A stretch of DNA of 64,000 nt from Phycisphaerae bacterium (GCA_035275405.1 DATEMU010000015.1:310001-374000), one strand, 5' to 3'; counted from the stretch's first letter, positions 25,814 through 35,534 are shown. Numbers and translations are program-made. Notes: generated from the letters alone by a model not told the origin.

Positions 25814-26746
25814 TCACGCGCTCAGCGCGTTTGAGGACTGGTCGGACAACATTTCAAGCATTTCGATCTTGAGATGGCGGATTCGTTCATCCTGGTAGAG
25901 CCAGCGGGGATAACTGCGGGTGGGGGGGCCGATCTTGGTGGCCTGGGCGAGGACGAAGGCGTTCCAGTAGGGCTCGGCGAGACCGGCGCCGCGACGGAGG
26001 TTGGCGGCGAGCCGTTTGAACAGGACGCGATGCCACCAACTCCAATGCGCCGGCGGATCGGAGACGATCGTGGTCAGCTCGTTGACCCGCCAGCCAGTGC
26101 CTTCGAGGAGATCGGCAATCTGGCGGGGCGTGTAGCTTCTTCGCGCGCCGGGGCCTTCAAATTGGGGGCCCTTGAGGCGAGGTGGGGCGGGTTCGCCGCG
26201 CAGGATCGAGTGCGTCGCCTCGAAGCTGATGGCGTTTTCTGCGACGACGCTGACGGTCGCGCCGGGCATGCAGACGCGGTTCAATTCGTAGAGGGCGAAC
26301 TCCGGGTCATTCTGTAGTTGCTCGAGACCTCCCCAAAAGAGCGCGAGGGAGAATTGGGCGTCCGCGAGCGGCCAGGAACTTTCCGGGTCATGCTCAATCA
26401 ACGTGTATTCGAATTGCCGATCACCGCCGGGGTGTCGCCGAACGGCGCGACACGGCTCGGCCGCGTCACTTCGACATGGGGCCAGACAGGTGACGTCTGT
26501 GTAGTTCAATTGCGCGCCGAGGTAGGGGACTTCGGCGCCGGCGGAACCAATGAGCAGGCAACGGTCCGAGTGACAGCCCGCCGGGGGCAGTCGCGAGAGC
26601 GATTCATGAAGGCGCCGGGCGTGGCAGAGGATGTCGCGTTCTTCGCCGCGCGCCGCGTGGGGATTGTGCACCGCGGCGGGGTCCACCAGATGGCGCAACG
26701 TGGAACGCACGGAGCGGGGGAGTTTGAGCGTGAGAGTCGGCGACAT
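25814..26746 (-). CDS. Class I SAM-dependent methyltransferase-like protein
   Basis: 310 aa. The pattern DRCLLIGSAGAEVPYLGAQL could be a diverged motif I. The central part, DAQFSLALFWGGLEQLQNDPEFALYELNRVCMPGATVSVVAEN, follows the methyltransferase post-II/III layout seen in glycan-cluster enzymes. YTPRQIADLLEGTGW is a typical C-terminal segment of that group. The C-terminus WLYQDERIRHLKIEML is unassigned. Substrate unknown. Convergent with the secretin-domain gene. Confidence 0.6.
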   Translation of the reverse strand: MSPTLTLKLPRSVRSTLRHLVDPAAVHNPHAARGEERDILCHARRLHESLSRLPPAGCHSDRCLLIGSAGAEVPYLGAQLNYTDVTCLAPCRSDAAEPCRAVRRHPGGDRQFEYTLIEHDPESSWPLADAQFSLALFWGGLEQLQNDPEFALYELNRVCMPGATVSVVAENAISFEATHSILRGEPAPPRLKGPQFEGPGARRSYTPRQIADLLEGTGWRVNELTTIVSDPPAHWSWWHRVLFKRLAANLRRGAGLAEPYWNAFVLAQATKIGPPTRSYPRWLYQDERIRHLKIEMLEMLSDQSSNALSA

Positions 26747-26970
26747 GGCAACCTACGGCATTAGGGCCAGAGCGCGCCGGTGGTTTTTTGGCCTGCGCTC
26801 TCTTACAAACATCGACGGACCGGCACGGCCGGGCATAGCGCTGACCGGGCGTTTGGCAGGCGAATTGCCATTCCGCGCAAAAACCGCCGACGGGCACGAC
26901 GTGTGCCAACGAGCCGGACGCTGGATATCATCTGGGTCGTAGGTTGACATGCGAGTGGAGGACCTCCCGC

Positions 26971-28107
26971 GTGGACCCTTTTCAGTATTCGCCGGTAGAA
27001 CGCTCGTCACGCCGATTACCGCTACTCCTGGGCATCCTCATCGGGTTGTTGGGGGGCTGGTTGGTCGTGGGGAAAATCCGCGGGTACGTAGATAACAGGA
27101 CGGCCGAGCCGCGGCCGATCACGCCGCGGGGCGACCTGGCGGCGGACGAGAAGAGCACGATCGCGCTTTTTGAGGAGGCCTCTCCGTCCGTGGTGTTTAT
27201 CACCAGCGTCGCGATTCGGCGGGAGACGATTGGGTTTCGCGTTTTCGAGTCGCCGACGCAGGGCGCCGGGTCCGGCTTTGTGTGGGACCAGGCGGGGCAC
27301 ATCGTTACCAATTTTCATGTGGTCAACAACGCCAGCGAGCTGCAAGTGCGCCTGGCGGACGGGTCGAGCTGGGAAGCAAAGGTCGTTGGGGGCGAGGCGG
27401 ACAAAGACGTCGCGGTGGTGAAAATCGACGCGCCGGCGAGCAAGCTGCGGCCGATGCCAGTGGGAACCTCCAAGGACTTGCAGGTCGGGCAAAAGGTGTT
27501 CGCCATCGGGAACCCTTTTGGGCTTGACCAGACGCTGACGACCGGCGTGGTGAGCGCGCTGGGGCGGACGATCAAGGCGGTGACGGGCCGGACGATCGAG
27601 GGCGTGATTCAGACGGACGCGGCGATCAACCCCGGGAATTCGGGGGGGCCGCTTTTGGACAGCGCGGGGCGCGTCATTGGGTTGAACACGATGATTCTGA
27701 GTCCGTCGGGCGTGAGCGCGGGGATCGGGTTTGCCGTGCCGATCGATACGGTGAACGAGGTCGTGCCGCAGCTCATTCGGTACGGACGAGTTCGCCGGCC
27801 TCTGATGGGGATCGTGCCGGTGCAAGACCATCTGATGAAGCAGTGGGGCCTGCGCGGGGTGATGATCGCCGACGTGCAGGAGGGTGGCGGGGCGGCGGAG
27901 GCGAATCTGCGCGGCGCCCGGATCACGAGGGGCGGGGACGTCGTGCCCGGGGACATCATCGTGAAGATCGAGGGGACGGAGATCAACAGTTACGACGATC
28001 TCCGCGAGGTGCTGGATAAGCATAAGGGTGGCGATGTGGTAAAGGTGACGGTCATCCGGGAGGATGAGGAGCGGACGGTGAGCGTGCGACTGCAGGAGGC
28101 GGAGTAG
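26971..28107 (+). CDS. HtrA/DegP-type serine protease with one PDZ domain
   Basis: 378 aa from GTG 26971, set by GGAGGA nine nt upstream; the frame opens at a TTG at 26944. Membrane anchor about 16-36. The trypsin-like domain has His in IVTNFHVVN, Asp in DKDVAVVKID and Ser in INPGNSGGPLL. One PDZ domain (about 270-375) includes GDIIVKIEGTEINSYDDL. It degrades or refolds damaged periplasmic proteins and resembles DegS or single-PDZ HtrA in domain count. A 20-nt copy of dispersed repeat A follows the stop. Confidence 0.93.
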   Translation: MDPFQYSPVERSSRRLPLLLGILIGLLGGWLVVGKIRGYVDNRTAEPRPITPRGDLAADEKSTIALFEEASPSVVFITSVAIRRETIGFRVFESPTQGAGSGFVWDQAGHIVTNFHVVNNASELQVRLADGSSWEAKVVGGEADKDVAVVKIDAPASKLRPMPVGTSKDLQVGQKVFAIGNPFGLDQTLTTGVVSALGRTIKAVTGRTIEGVIQTDAAINPGNSGGPLLDSAGRVIGLNTMILSPSGVSAGIGFAVPIDTVNEVVPQLIRYGRVRRPLMGIVPVQDHLMKQWGLRGVMIADVQEGGGAAEANLRGARITRGGDVVPGDIIVKIEGTEINSYDDLREVLDKHKGGDVVKVTVIREDEERTVSVRLQEAE

Positions 28108-28120
28108 GAGCACAGCACAG

Positions 28121-28140
28121 CAGGTCTCGAAGACTCGACG
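28121..28140. repeat. Partial copy of dispersed palindrome A
   Basis: CAGGTCTCGAAGACTCGAC matches the core of the 32-nt palindrome at 16053 and 16256. The right arm (CCTGC) follows after a 4-nt insertion. Confidence 0.75.
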
Positions 28141-28213
28141 CGACCCTGCGCGATCGGGTATAGTGGAGGGAATTACACGTCGAGGACGCTCATCGTAGGT
28201 GGAGTGGTGAGCC

Positions 28214-31200
28214 GTGAGGCGAGCGAGTCGGCGAATGGCGATTGGGGGGGTGCTACTCTGCGCTAGCGCGGGGGGTTGGAATGCGTCCGCGCAGGAGAAA
28301 GCGGATTCGCGGCCGTCGTCTGAATCGTTGCTGGTCCGCGAGCGGATCCCGGCTACACCGGCCGAGCGCGGGGTCGATTCGATCAAGCGGCTCGCCTTGC
28401 CCGGTGCGGATGATTGGAAGACTGAGATCGAGGCAGACGAGGCCAAGCATGTCCTGGATGCCATCGGTGCGGTCATTAAGGCTCGGCGGCGGCCGAACGC
28501 CGGCGATCTCGCTCCTCATTTCGTGGAGGGCTGCCGCGTACCGGCGCTGCGGCCCGATCGATTCGATGACACGATCATTGCCGGGACGCGCGTTCGGCGC
28601 TTTCAGTGGGGCGATGTAAAGCAGAAATTCAATCCGGCCGACGCGCTGACCGCGCTGGTCGAACCGCACGGCGACGCCGCCGATTTGCGGATTTTCTTCA
28701 AAGTTGTAACCGTCAATCCGGCTCAAGAAGGTCAATTCACGACCGGCGTTTATGTCGAGCTGAATTCGGCAGATGGTCCCAGCGGGAGGGTTCAGCAGAA
28801 TGCCGAATGGACGGTGGCGTGGCGATCGGGGGAACAGGGCGACCCGCAGTGCCAGGGGATTACTCCCATTCGAATGAGCGAAGTCCACTCTTCGCGGCCG
28901 CAGTTCGTGGATCAGATTCACCGCGTTATCAGAGACGCCGAGGTATGGACGCCGCAACTCGAGAGGGGCAACGACTGGTGGGTGGGGCGGGTGGATGCGT
29001 TGTGCGGCGCGTCTTTGATCGGGAGCGAGGGAATTGCGGTCGGAGATGTCAACGGCGATGGCCTGGATGATCTTTACGTCTGCATGATCGGGGGCCTGCC
29101 CAACAAATTGCTGGTGCAACAGCCGGACGGGACGGTCCGCGACACGGCGGCCGAGGCGCACGTCGATTGGCTGGACGAGAGCCGCGGCGCGCTTTTGGTG
29201 GATATGGACAACGACGGGGACCAGGATTTGGTCGTCGCGCTCGAATCGACGATCGGTTTTCTGGAGAACGACGGGCGGGGCGTCTTCACACCGCGGCGGC
29301 GGTACATCATGCCGCCGACGAACCTGGGGCCGTTTTACAGCCTGGCCGCGGCGGACTTCGACCAGGACGGCGATTTGGACATCTATTGCAGCCGCTATCA
29401 AAAGGCCGGGTATTTCAGTTACCCGCCGGAACCGTATTACGACGCGAACAATGGGCCGAGCAATCACCTGCTGCGCAACGATGGCAAGGGCGGGATCAAA
29501 GATGTCACGAACGAGGTCGGGCTGGATGTGAACAATCGGCGATTCAGCGTCGTGGCGACCTGGTTTGATTATGACGAGGACGGGGATCAGGACTTGTACG
29601 TGGCCAATGATTTCGGCCGCAACAATCTTTACCGCAACGACGGCGGGCGTTTTACCGACGTGGCGGTCCAGGCGGGGGCCGAGGACCAGGCCTCGGGGAT
29701 GGGGATCAGTTGGTCGGATTATGATCTCGACGGGGATTTCGACCTTCTGGTCAGCAACATGTTTTCATCTGCAGGGCGGCGGATCACCTATCAACCGCGG
29801 TCCATGGCCGGCGATCCGGAGGCGGATCGCGAAGCGCTGCAACGCCTGGCACTGGGAAACACGCTGCTGGCCAGCGACGGAAAAGGGAGGTTCACGGATC
29901 GCAGCGAGGCGGCGGGGATCGTTTTGGGGCGGTGGGCTTGGGGGGCGATGTTCGTCGACATCAATAACGACGGTTACGACGACATGGTCGTTCCCAATGG
30001 ATTCATCACCGGGCCCTCCAAGGATGATTTGTGAAGTTTTTTCTGGCGGCGCGTCGCGTCGCAGACACCGCCGATTGCCGCGCTTGCTCCTGGCTCCCTC
30101 GCGAGTCGGCGGGAGACGTATCTTCAAGGATGGATGGCCATTCGGCAGCTTATCTACGAGGGCGGGTCGTGGAGCGGGCGGGAACGGAAGTGCTGCTATC
30201 TCAATCTTAGAAACGGTGCGTTTGCCGACGTATCCGCGCTCGCCGGCCTCGATTTTGCGGAGGACGGCCGCGCGCTGGCCTTGACGGATTGGGACCATGA
30301 CGGCGACCTGGATTTATGGCTGCGCAATCGGAATGGGCCTCAGCTTCGTTATCTCGAGAACGCCGGCACGGCGAAGCAGAACTGGGTGCAGATCGGCCTG
30401 ACTGGAAAAACGTGCAATCGCGATGCGATCGGCGCCTTCGTCGACGTGTACGCGGGGGGCCAGCGTTTTCGAAGAGCATTGCTCGCGGGGGAGGGCAATC
30501 TTGCCCAGTCGAGCAAGGTGTTGCACTTCGGGCTCGGAGAGGCGGAGCGCATTGAGCGGGCGGTCGTGAGATGGCCCGACGGAAAGACGCAGGAGGTCCA
30601 TGACCTCAAGGTCGGTCGCCGGTATCGCGTCACGCAGGGCGTAGACTCGGCGGAGGCAGCTCCGTCGCGCTCATTTAAGGGGCTGCCTGCGGCGGCTCCG
30701 CCGGCGCCGATGGAGAACGACGGGGCGCGAATGGTGCTGCGCGCGCCGCTGGCATTGCCTCCCGTGTTGGCGGCGTCGGTGATGCCCGGGCAATCGCCGC
30801 GTTCGGCCGGGCTGATCAATTTTTGGGCGACGTGGTGCGCCCCGTGCAAAAAGGAACTGGCGGGTTTTGGCCGCGATGCCAAGGAACTCCGCGACGCGCG
30901 AATACGGATTGCCGCCGTGTGCGTGGATGGCAAGGAGGGTAAGACTCCGCCCGAAGGTGTATACGAGAAGGCGATATCAGGGTCTGACGTCGCTGAAGTA
31001 TTCTCGATGGTGATCCCCGAGGCGGGGGTCGTCGACGCATTCGAGGCCGTGATTCAGAATCTCCGCGGGCAGGAATCTCCGTGGCCGCTGCCTGCCAGCT
31101 TGCTCATCGATAATGAGAATCGTGTGCAGGTCGTCTATCTCGGGCCGACGGAGGCCCGCCAGGTCGTGCAAGATGCACGGCGGTATTGTCAGGGTGACGT

Positions 31201-31363
31201 TGAACCGGATAAGCGGGCCGGTTTCCGCGGCCATTGGGCGACGTACGTTACACGCGAGCCGACGCTGGGAGAGCTGGCGGCGGAATTAGAACGCCGGGGT
31301 CATCGGGAGGCGGCGGGGTTCTACCGCGAGCGATTCGAGGCGTATCGGCGATCCAGCAAGTGA
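28214..31363 (+). CDS. FG-GAP/UnbV/thioredoxin-like fusion with in-frame UGA (selenoprotein candidate)
   Basis: Read through the TGA at 30032-30034 this is 1049 aa from GTG 28214. Signal peptide about 1-26. FG-GAP/VCBS propeller repeats with D-x-D/N-x-D-G calcium loops (for example DVNGDGLDDLYV, DMDNDGDQDLVV, DFDQDGDLDIY) run from about 270 to 600. The UGA is codon 607 in the context KDDL-U-SFFWRR. Another propeller unit continues after it (DWDHDGDLDLWL). The ASPIC/UnbV domain spans about 735-815, and a thioredoxin-like domain with WCAPC (C875, C878) ends the protein. Open frame, composition and domain order are continuous across the stop, which makes two separate genes unlikely. The alternative is a nonsense mutation. 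Confidence 0.7.
30044..30073 (+). promoter_or_regulatory. Hairpin just after the in-frame UGA (bSECIS candidate)
   Basis: GGCGG (30045-30049) pairs with CCGCC (30068-30072), with a T-G pair below; GCG (30051-30053) can pair with CGC (30060-30062) above. The apical loop lies about 20-25 nt after the UGA, the distance expected for a bacterial selenocysteine insertion element. Bulges make the upper part weak. Confidence 0.4.
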
Positions 31364-31369
31364 TGAGAA

Positions 31370-31442
31370 TACCCCCAAGGAGATTCGAACTCCTGTCGCC
31401 GACATGAAAAGCCGGTGTCCTAGTCCACTAGACGATGGGGGC
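31370..31442 (-). tRNA. tRNA-Glu (anticodon UUC)
   Basis: A 73-nt cloverleaf on the minus strand. The acceptor GCCCCCA pairs with TGGGGGT (G-U at the end). The anticodon stem CCGGC/GTCGG carries the loop TTTTCAT, giving anticodon TTC. The T arm has GTTCGAATC. CCA is not encoded. Confidence 0.95.
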
Positions 31443-31969
31443 GATCACGTTAATGGTAGGGGAGTATGGGGGAGCGGGCCGCGGGGTGTCAACTGGGGGA
31501 GAATGGTTCGGCAAAAGCGTGTGAAGGAGTGAAAGCAGCCGAGGGCGGCTGCTCTCCAAAAAACAATGACGCCGCGCCGCGAGCGTGGGCTCGGACGGCG
31601 CAGCGCCATCTTGCCGCGACCGAGTGGGCACTCGATCGCGGCGGGGCATTGCAGGCCGGGCTAGGCGCCCGACCTTGCGGGGGGTCGAGATTGCGGGTGC
31701 ACTTATCGCAGGCACGAAAGAAAAAGGAGTCAAACGGAACACACGTCGTGCGAGGCGGGCGGGCACCCTTTAGTGATACGCACGTGCCTGGCGCGGAGTC
31801 AATCGAGCGAGGACCCGCTTAGAAACAACGTCTGAATCGCGGTTGTTTTCGGCGAGGAATGAGTTTATCGGGACGGCCTGGCACTCTTGCCGAGGCCGAT
31901 AAATTGGAGGGTGCCGGACATGGAATCGCGACGTTCGTCCAGCGGCCGCCCGACGCTACAATCCGACCG
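31443..31969. other. Structured non-coding stretch with a 14-bp hairpin
   Basis: 527 nt without a convincing gene. At 31613-31642 two 14-nt arms (GCCGCGACCGAGTG and CACTCGATCGCGGC) pair with a single mismatch across a 2-nt GG centre. The surrounding 120 nt are rich in further GC inverted pieces. It could be an unannotated structured RNA or a repeat. TACAAT (31957-31962) lies 7 nt before the next start codon. Confidence 0.5.
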
Positions 31970-32422
31970 ATGGATCCCTTTCCGTGGCTTGAAGCACATC
32001 GCTGGACAATCGCCGGTGTCGCCACGGCCTTTCTGGTAGTTGTATTCGTTGTCAAGCGCGCTGCAGCGACGATTCGACGTCGGCGACCCGCCGCGCCGCT
32101 GCATCCCAACTTGTCGCGGTACGGAGGTCTTAGTGACGCGGAGGTGGCACGGCAGCGTGAAGAGGCGTCCCGGATAGTGGCCACCAGTTCCAGCGACCGA
32201 ATAGCCGGGTATGAGATTATCCGTCAGATTGAGACGGTTTTTGTCGAGGGTTACCGCACGTCGGAGGAGGCGCTACTGGCATTAAAGGCCGCGGCGGGGC
32301 GGTTGGGGGCCAATGCGATCATGAATCTGTCGCAGCAGCGGACGGCTGCGGGGCGGTGTTCGGCGCAGGGCGATTCGGTCCTGATAAAGCCATTCTCGAC
32401 CGGACCAAAGCCCGCCGCCTAA
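31970..32422 (+). CDS. Single-span membrane protein with a YbjQ-like tail
   Basis: 150 aa from ATG 31970. One transmembrane helix (about 12-32) and a basic stop-transfer (KRAAATIRRRR) are followed by a soluble domain. Its YEIIRQIETVFVEGYRTSEEALLALKAAAGRLGANAIMNLS recalls the 'LGANAV' core of YbjQ/heavy-metal-binding-like proteins. The longer open frame is disfavoured. No Shine-Dalgarno; TACAAT ends 7 nt before the ATG, suggesting a leaderless mRNA. Confidence 0.65.
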   Translation: MDPFPWLEAHRWTIAGVATAFLVVVFVVKRAAATIRRRRPAAPLHPNLSRYGGLSDAEVARQREEASRIVATSSSDRIAGYEIIRQIETVFVEGYRTSEEALLALKAAAGRLGANAIMNLSQQRTAAGRCSAQGDSVLIKPFSTGPKPAA

Positions 32423-32498
32423 CTTTGCAACGGTTAAGGGTGTCCATGCCTATAACTTAGGTGTACCTCGCCGGGGGAAGACTGCGCGGAGCTTTTGT

Positions 32499-32660
32499 AT
32501 GAAGAATGTCTGGTATCGATGGTTCGCGTACTGTACGCCAGCACTGTCACTCTTGGTCCTGAGCGGTTGCCACGAAGATTTTGACGAGGGCGACGGCGTG
32601 CTGGCAATTATCTCCGGCGTGTTCGAACTCGTCCTGGGGATTATTGAAGTTTCCACGTAG
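32499..32660 (+). CDS. 53-aa lipoprotein
   Basis: MKNVWYRWFAYCTPALSLLV leads to the lipobox LSGC (Cys24), so the mature lipopeptide is only 30 residues: HEDFDEGDGV followed by a hydrophobic stretch (LAIISGVFELVLGIIEV). GGAG lies seven nt before the ATG. The second hydrophobic run after the lipid-modified Cys is unusual. Function unknown. Confidence 0.7.
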   Translation: MKNVWYRWFAYCTPALSLLVLSGCHEDFDEGDGVLAIISGVFELVLGIIEVST

Positions 32661-32690
32661 CAAACATGCCATTGCTCCGGGCGCCCTGAG

Positions 32691-34694
32691 TTACAGCAGA
32701 CAATTGACGAAGATGGGGATGTCGGCGACGTCGTTGACGCAATTTCCGTTCATGTCGGAACAGTTGTTGTAGGGGCCGAAGATCATGCTGTCGACGAACT
32801 CCTGCATGTCCGCGCCGTTGCAGCCGCCGTCAGAGTTCAAGTCTCCCAGGGCCGTGCAGCCAAGTGGTGGACGGATCAGCACGATGGCCGCCGTGGACGA
32901 ATAGACCAGAACGAAGGTCACGTCGTTGCACGGGGTCGGGCTCGGGGGGATGATCGACGCGAATTCGCCGGTGCGGCCGAGCGTCGCGTTGATGGCGATG
33001 AACTGCTCGCCGACTTTGGGGACGTAGCCGTTCGGGATGGTGACGCGAAGCGTGCCGTCGAAGGCGGCCGTGCCGGAGACGTTGCAGCGATCGTGCATGT
33101 CGGATGCGGGAGTTCCGCCAATTTCCATGTCATAAGTACCGGACGAGTTCATCGTCAGGTTACCGTTGATCTGCATGACTCCGCCGGGCGTTCCCGTTCG
33201 CTGGGGGTCGAGCGTGCCCGCGTTGATCACATTTGCGGTGATGTCGCCTTCGCCTTGTACACGGCCTCCCAACTCCACGCCGAGCCCCGAAGGGACGATG
33301 AGTTCGCCACCGGGCGAGATTCGGGTCAGCCCGCCCATGACGGCGCCGTTGGAATCCGACAGCGTGACGGTTTGAGTGCCGACATCGAGGATGCCGTCAT
33401 AATTGACGCCGTTGACGACGTTCTTACCGAGCGTCAGGGCGCCGGTCGCGGTGATCTGAGCCGTCGGATCGCCAGTGATCTCCGTCGCACAGGATCCCGA
33501 ACCGGTGTAGCCACCAGTGGCGCCGAAGTGAATGATCGTTCCGAACACGCCCGCGCCGGTGTTGTTGATGACGCCACCCATGTTGATGCCGGTGCCCGTG
33601 GGCACGATGCTGCCGGGACCCACATTCACGTCTGCGTTCAGGCTGCCGAATCCAAGGATGGCCGAGCCGTTTTCCATGTTGACCGGCAAGGTCCCGTTGA
33701 AGGTGCCGCCGCCCATGTCGAGAGTGCCGGTGCCGCCGTCGGGATCGCCTAAAAAGGTATCTCCGCCAACCGTGGTCGTCCCGCCAGTATTGATCTCAAG
33801 CGTGCCGGTTCCGGCGGCGACCGCTGCGGAAATGTTGCGACCGACCAGTAGGTCGCCATCGACTTGCAGTCTGGCATTCAGGAGTACGGCGGTCTGAACG
33901 GTCACAGTGCTGAGAGAGGCCGATCCATTGGCGATCACCAGATCGCCCGCAAAATCGGCGACTCCTCCGCTCGAGATGGTCATGGTCACGTCACCGCCCG
34001 CGCCAATGCGGGACTGGCTGGTGCCGAGTACCTCCAGGAAGGACACGCCGAACGGTGGCGTGGCGAGGGCCCCCGAGACGGTGATCGTGGGCGACGAAGC
34101 CGAATTGGACCCGGCGACGAATTGGTCCGCGACCTGAACGTGCCCACGCCCGGTGATGTTCATGGCGGCGTCGCCGTTGCTGCCGATGGTCAGGTCGGAT
34201 GTGGCCCCGGCGATGATGAGATCGGCGTCGTCGTCGTTGACGTTGAGCGTGCCCGAACTTGTCCCGGCATTGCCAACGATCATGGACGCGTTGGACGTGA
34301 GCGTGCCGGTGGTCAGCGTCATTGTGGCGATATCTCCCGCCTGATCGGCTACGGTGATGCCGGTGCCCACCGTGTGCGGGCTGGACATGGTGTTCGTCAC
34401 CGTGCCGTTGCGATAGATGTGAGTGTCGCTGCTGGTGACGGTGGCGCCCCACGTGACGCCGAACGCGCCCGCGAGGTTAAAGGTGAGGTCATCAACCGCG
34501 GCAGGGACCCCGGCGGGTGTCCAATTCGCGGCCGTCGCCGCCAACCCGTCGGCCGCGGAGCCGTCCCAGGAGCGCGCTGCTGCCTGAGCCGAACCGACGT
34601 CGAATACGAGGGCCAACGCCCCGATCAGTACCATCCAACGTTGGTCGCGACGGCGACTATTCGACGACGTGCCTACGAAATCCAAGCGGACCAT
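32691..34694 (-). CDS. Large exported beta-repeat protein with dockerin-like C-terminus
   Basis: 667 aa from ATG 34694, with GAAGGAGA seven nt upstream; the open frame beyond is ignored. Signal peptide about 1-38 (VFDVGSAQA). The body is Gly/Thr/Asn-rich and beta-strand-like, with repeats of the pattern 'G-T-L-x-(I/M)-x-x-G-G' as in autotransporter-associated or PEP-CTERM sorted proteins. The last 60 residues hold two dockerin-like calcium loops (GDLNSDGGCNGADM and DMNGNCVNDVADI). It is probably surface-displayed. Divergent from the sigma gene at 34919. Confidence 0.8.
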   Translation of the reverse strand: MVRLDFVGTSSNSRRRDQRWMVLIGALALVFDVGSAQAAARSWDGSAADGLAATAANWTPAGVPAAVDDLTFNLAGAFGVTWGATVTSSDTHIYRNGTVTNTMSSPHTVGTGITVADQAGDIATMTLTTGTLTSNASMIVGNAGTSSGTLNVNDDDADLIIAGATSDLTIGSNGDAAMNITGRGHVQVADQFVAGSNSASSPTITVSGALATPPFGVSFLEVLGTSQSRIGAGGDVTMTISSGGVADFAGDLVIANGSASLSTVTVQTAVLLNARLQVDGDLLVGRNISAAVAAGTGTLEINTGGTTTVGGDTFLGDPDGGTGTLDMGGGTFNGTLPVNMENGSAILGFGSLNADVNVGPGSIVPTGTGINMGGVINNTGAGVFGTIIHFGATGGYTGSGSCATEITGDPTAQITATGALTLGKNVVNGVNYDGILDVGTQTVTLSDSNGAVMGGLTRISPGGELIVPSGLGVELGGRVQGEGDITANVINAGTLDPQRTGTPGGVMQINGNLTMNSSGTYDMEIGGTPASDMHDRCNVSGTAAFDGTLRVTIPNGYVPKVGEQFIAINATLGRTGEFASIIPPSPTPCNDVTFVLVYSSTAAIVLIRPPLGCTALGDLNSDGGCNGADMQEFVDSMIFGPYNNCSDMNGNCVNDVADIPIFVNCLL

Positions 34695-34918
34695 TTGTGG
34701 TCTCCTTCGTTTTTTGAGCAATGAGTGGGGGACGTACTCTCGCCCCCGTCGCAGCTCCCGCCTTGGGCGCTGCTCCCCCAAGAGTGGAAACTCCCATAGT
34801 AATCGTTCGACCGCCCGTTTTTTCTCATCAGGCGAGATTTAGTGCGCAGATTAACCAGAATTGCAGGCCCACCATGGACTTATGACTTGGTATAATGAAA
34901 CCGTTCGGCGACTCATCA

Positions 34919-35518
34919 ATGGAACCCGTTGACTGGATTACCACTACGACCGTGTTGCGCGACCTACGCGACTTCGGCAACGCGCAGGCCTGGGAGCGCT
35001 TCGTTCAGCGGTTTCGGCGGCCGGTGGTCTCGTTCGGCGTGTCGATGGGACTGACGCCCGCGGATGCCGAGGATGCGGCACAGGACACTTTGGCGGCGTT
35101 TGCCGAGGGTTTTCGCGAGGGGAAATATGACCCCCGCCGCGGCCGACTGAGTCAATGGCTCTTTGGAATCGCCTATCGAAAGGCGGCCGATCTTCGGCGT
35201 CGAGTGGGCCGCGCGGCGTACGGCGGGTCCTCCGCCGTCGATGCAATTGCGGCGGATCAGTGGCCCGACGAGACGACCGCGGCGGTGTCGTGGGATCGGG
35301 AGTGGGAACAGGCGGTGCTGGAACAATGCCTGGCTCAGGTGCAGCGCGAGGTTGAACCGACGACGTACCGGGCGTTTGATCTGGTGGTGAGGGAGAATTG
35401 CGACGCGTCGCGCGCCGCGGAGTTGCTGGGGGTGAATATCAAGCTCGTGTACAACGCCAAGCACCGCGTGTTGCACCGAATCCGCGAGCTACGTTCGGAA
35501 TTGGAGTGCGTCGCCTGA
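34919..35518 (+). CDS. ECF RNA polymerase sigma factor (kinase-linked)
   Basis: 199 aa from ATG 34919. An upstream ATG at 34895 overlaps a TATAAT (34891-34896), so the later start fits a promoter there. Region 2: FVQRFRRPVVSFGVSMGLTPADAEDAAQDTLAAF, with RGRLSQWLFGIAYRKAADL. Region 4: PTTYRAFDLVVRENCDASRAAELLGVNIKLVYNAKHRVLHRI. It lies 16 nt before a Ser/Thr kinase gene, an arrangement typical of planctomycete ECF groups. Confidence 0.88.
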   Translation: MEPVDWITTTTVLRDLRDFGNAQAWERFVQRFRRPVVSFGVSMGLTPADAEDAAQDTLAAFAEGFREGKYDPRRGRLSQWLFGIAYRKAADLRRRVGRAAYGGSSAVDAIAADQWPDETTAAVSWDREWEQAVLEQCLAQVQREVEPTTYRAFDLVVRENCDASRAAELLGVNIKLVYNAKHRVLHRIRELRSELECVA

Positions 35519-35534
35519 ACGCGGCGGCACGACG

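Noticed and set aside
27022..28476. 484-codon open frame antisense to the HtrA gene
   Set aside because: Covers a gene with an intact catalytic triad; its own translation is low-complexity and has no family.
28214..31363. Frameshift as the cause of the split UnbV gene
   Set aside because: Both halves are in the same frame, so a single stop codon and no indel separates them; a nonsense mutation or selenocysteine remain as explanations.
31466..31822. Open frame in the gap behind tRNA-Glu
   Set aside because: Composition follows the GC-rich inverted repeats and no start signal is visible.
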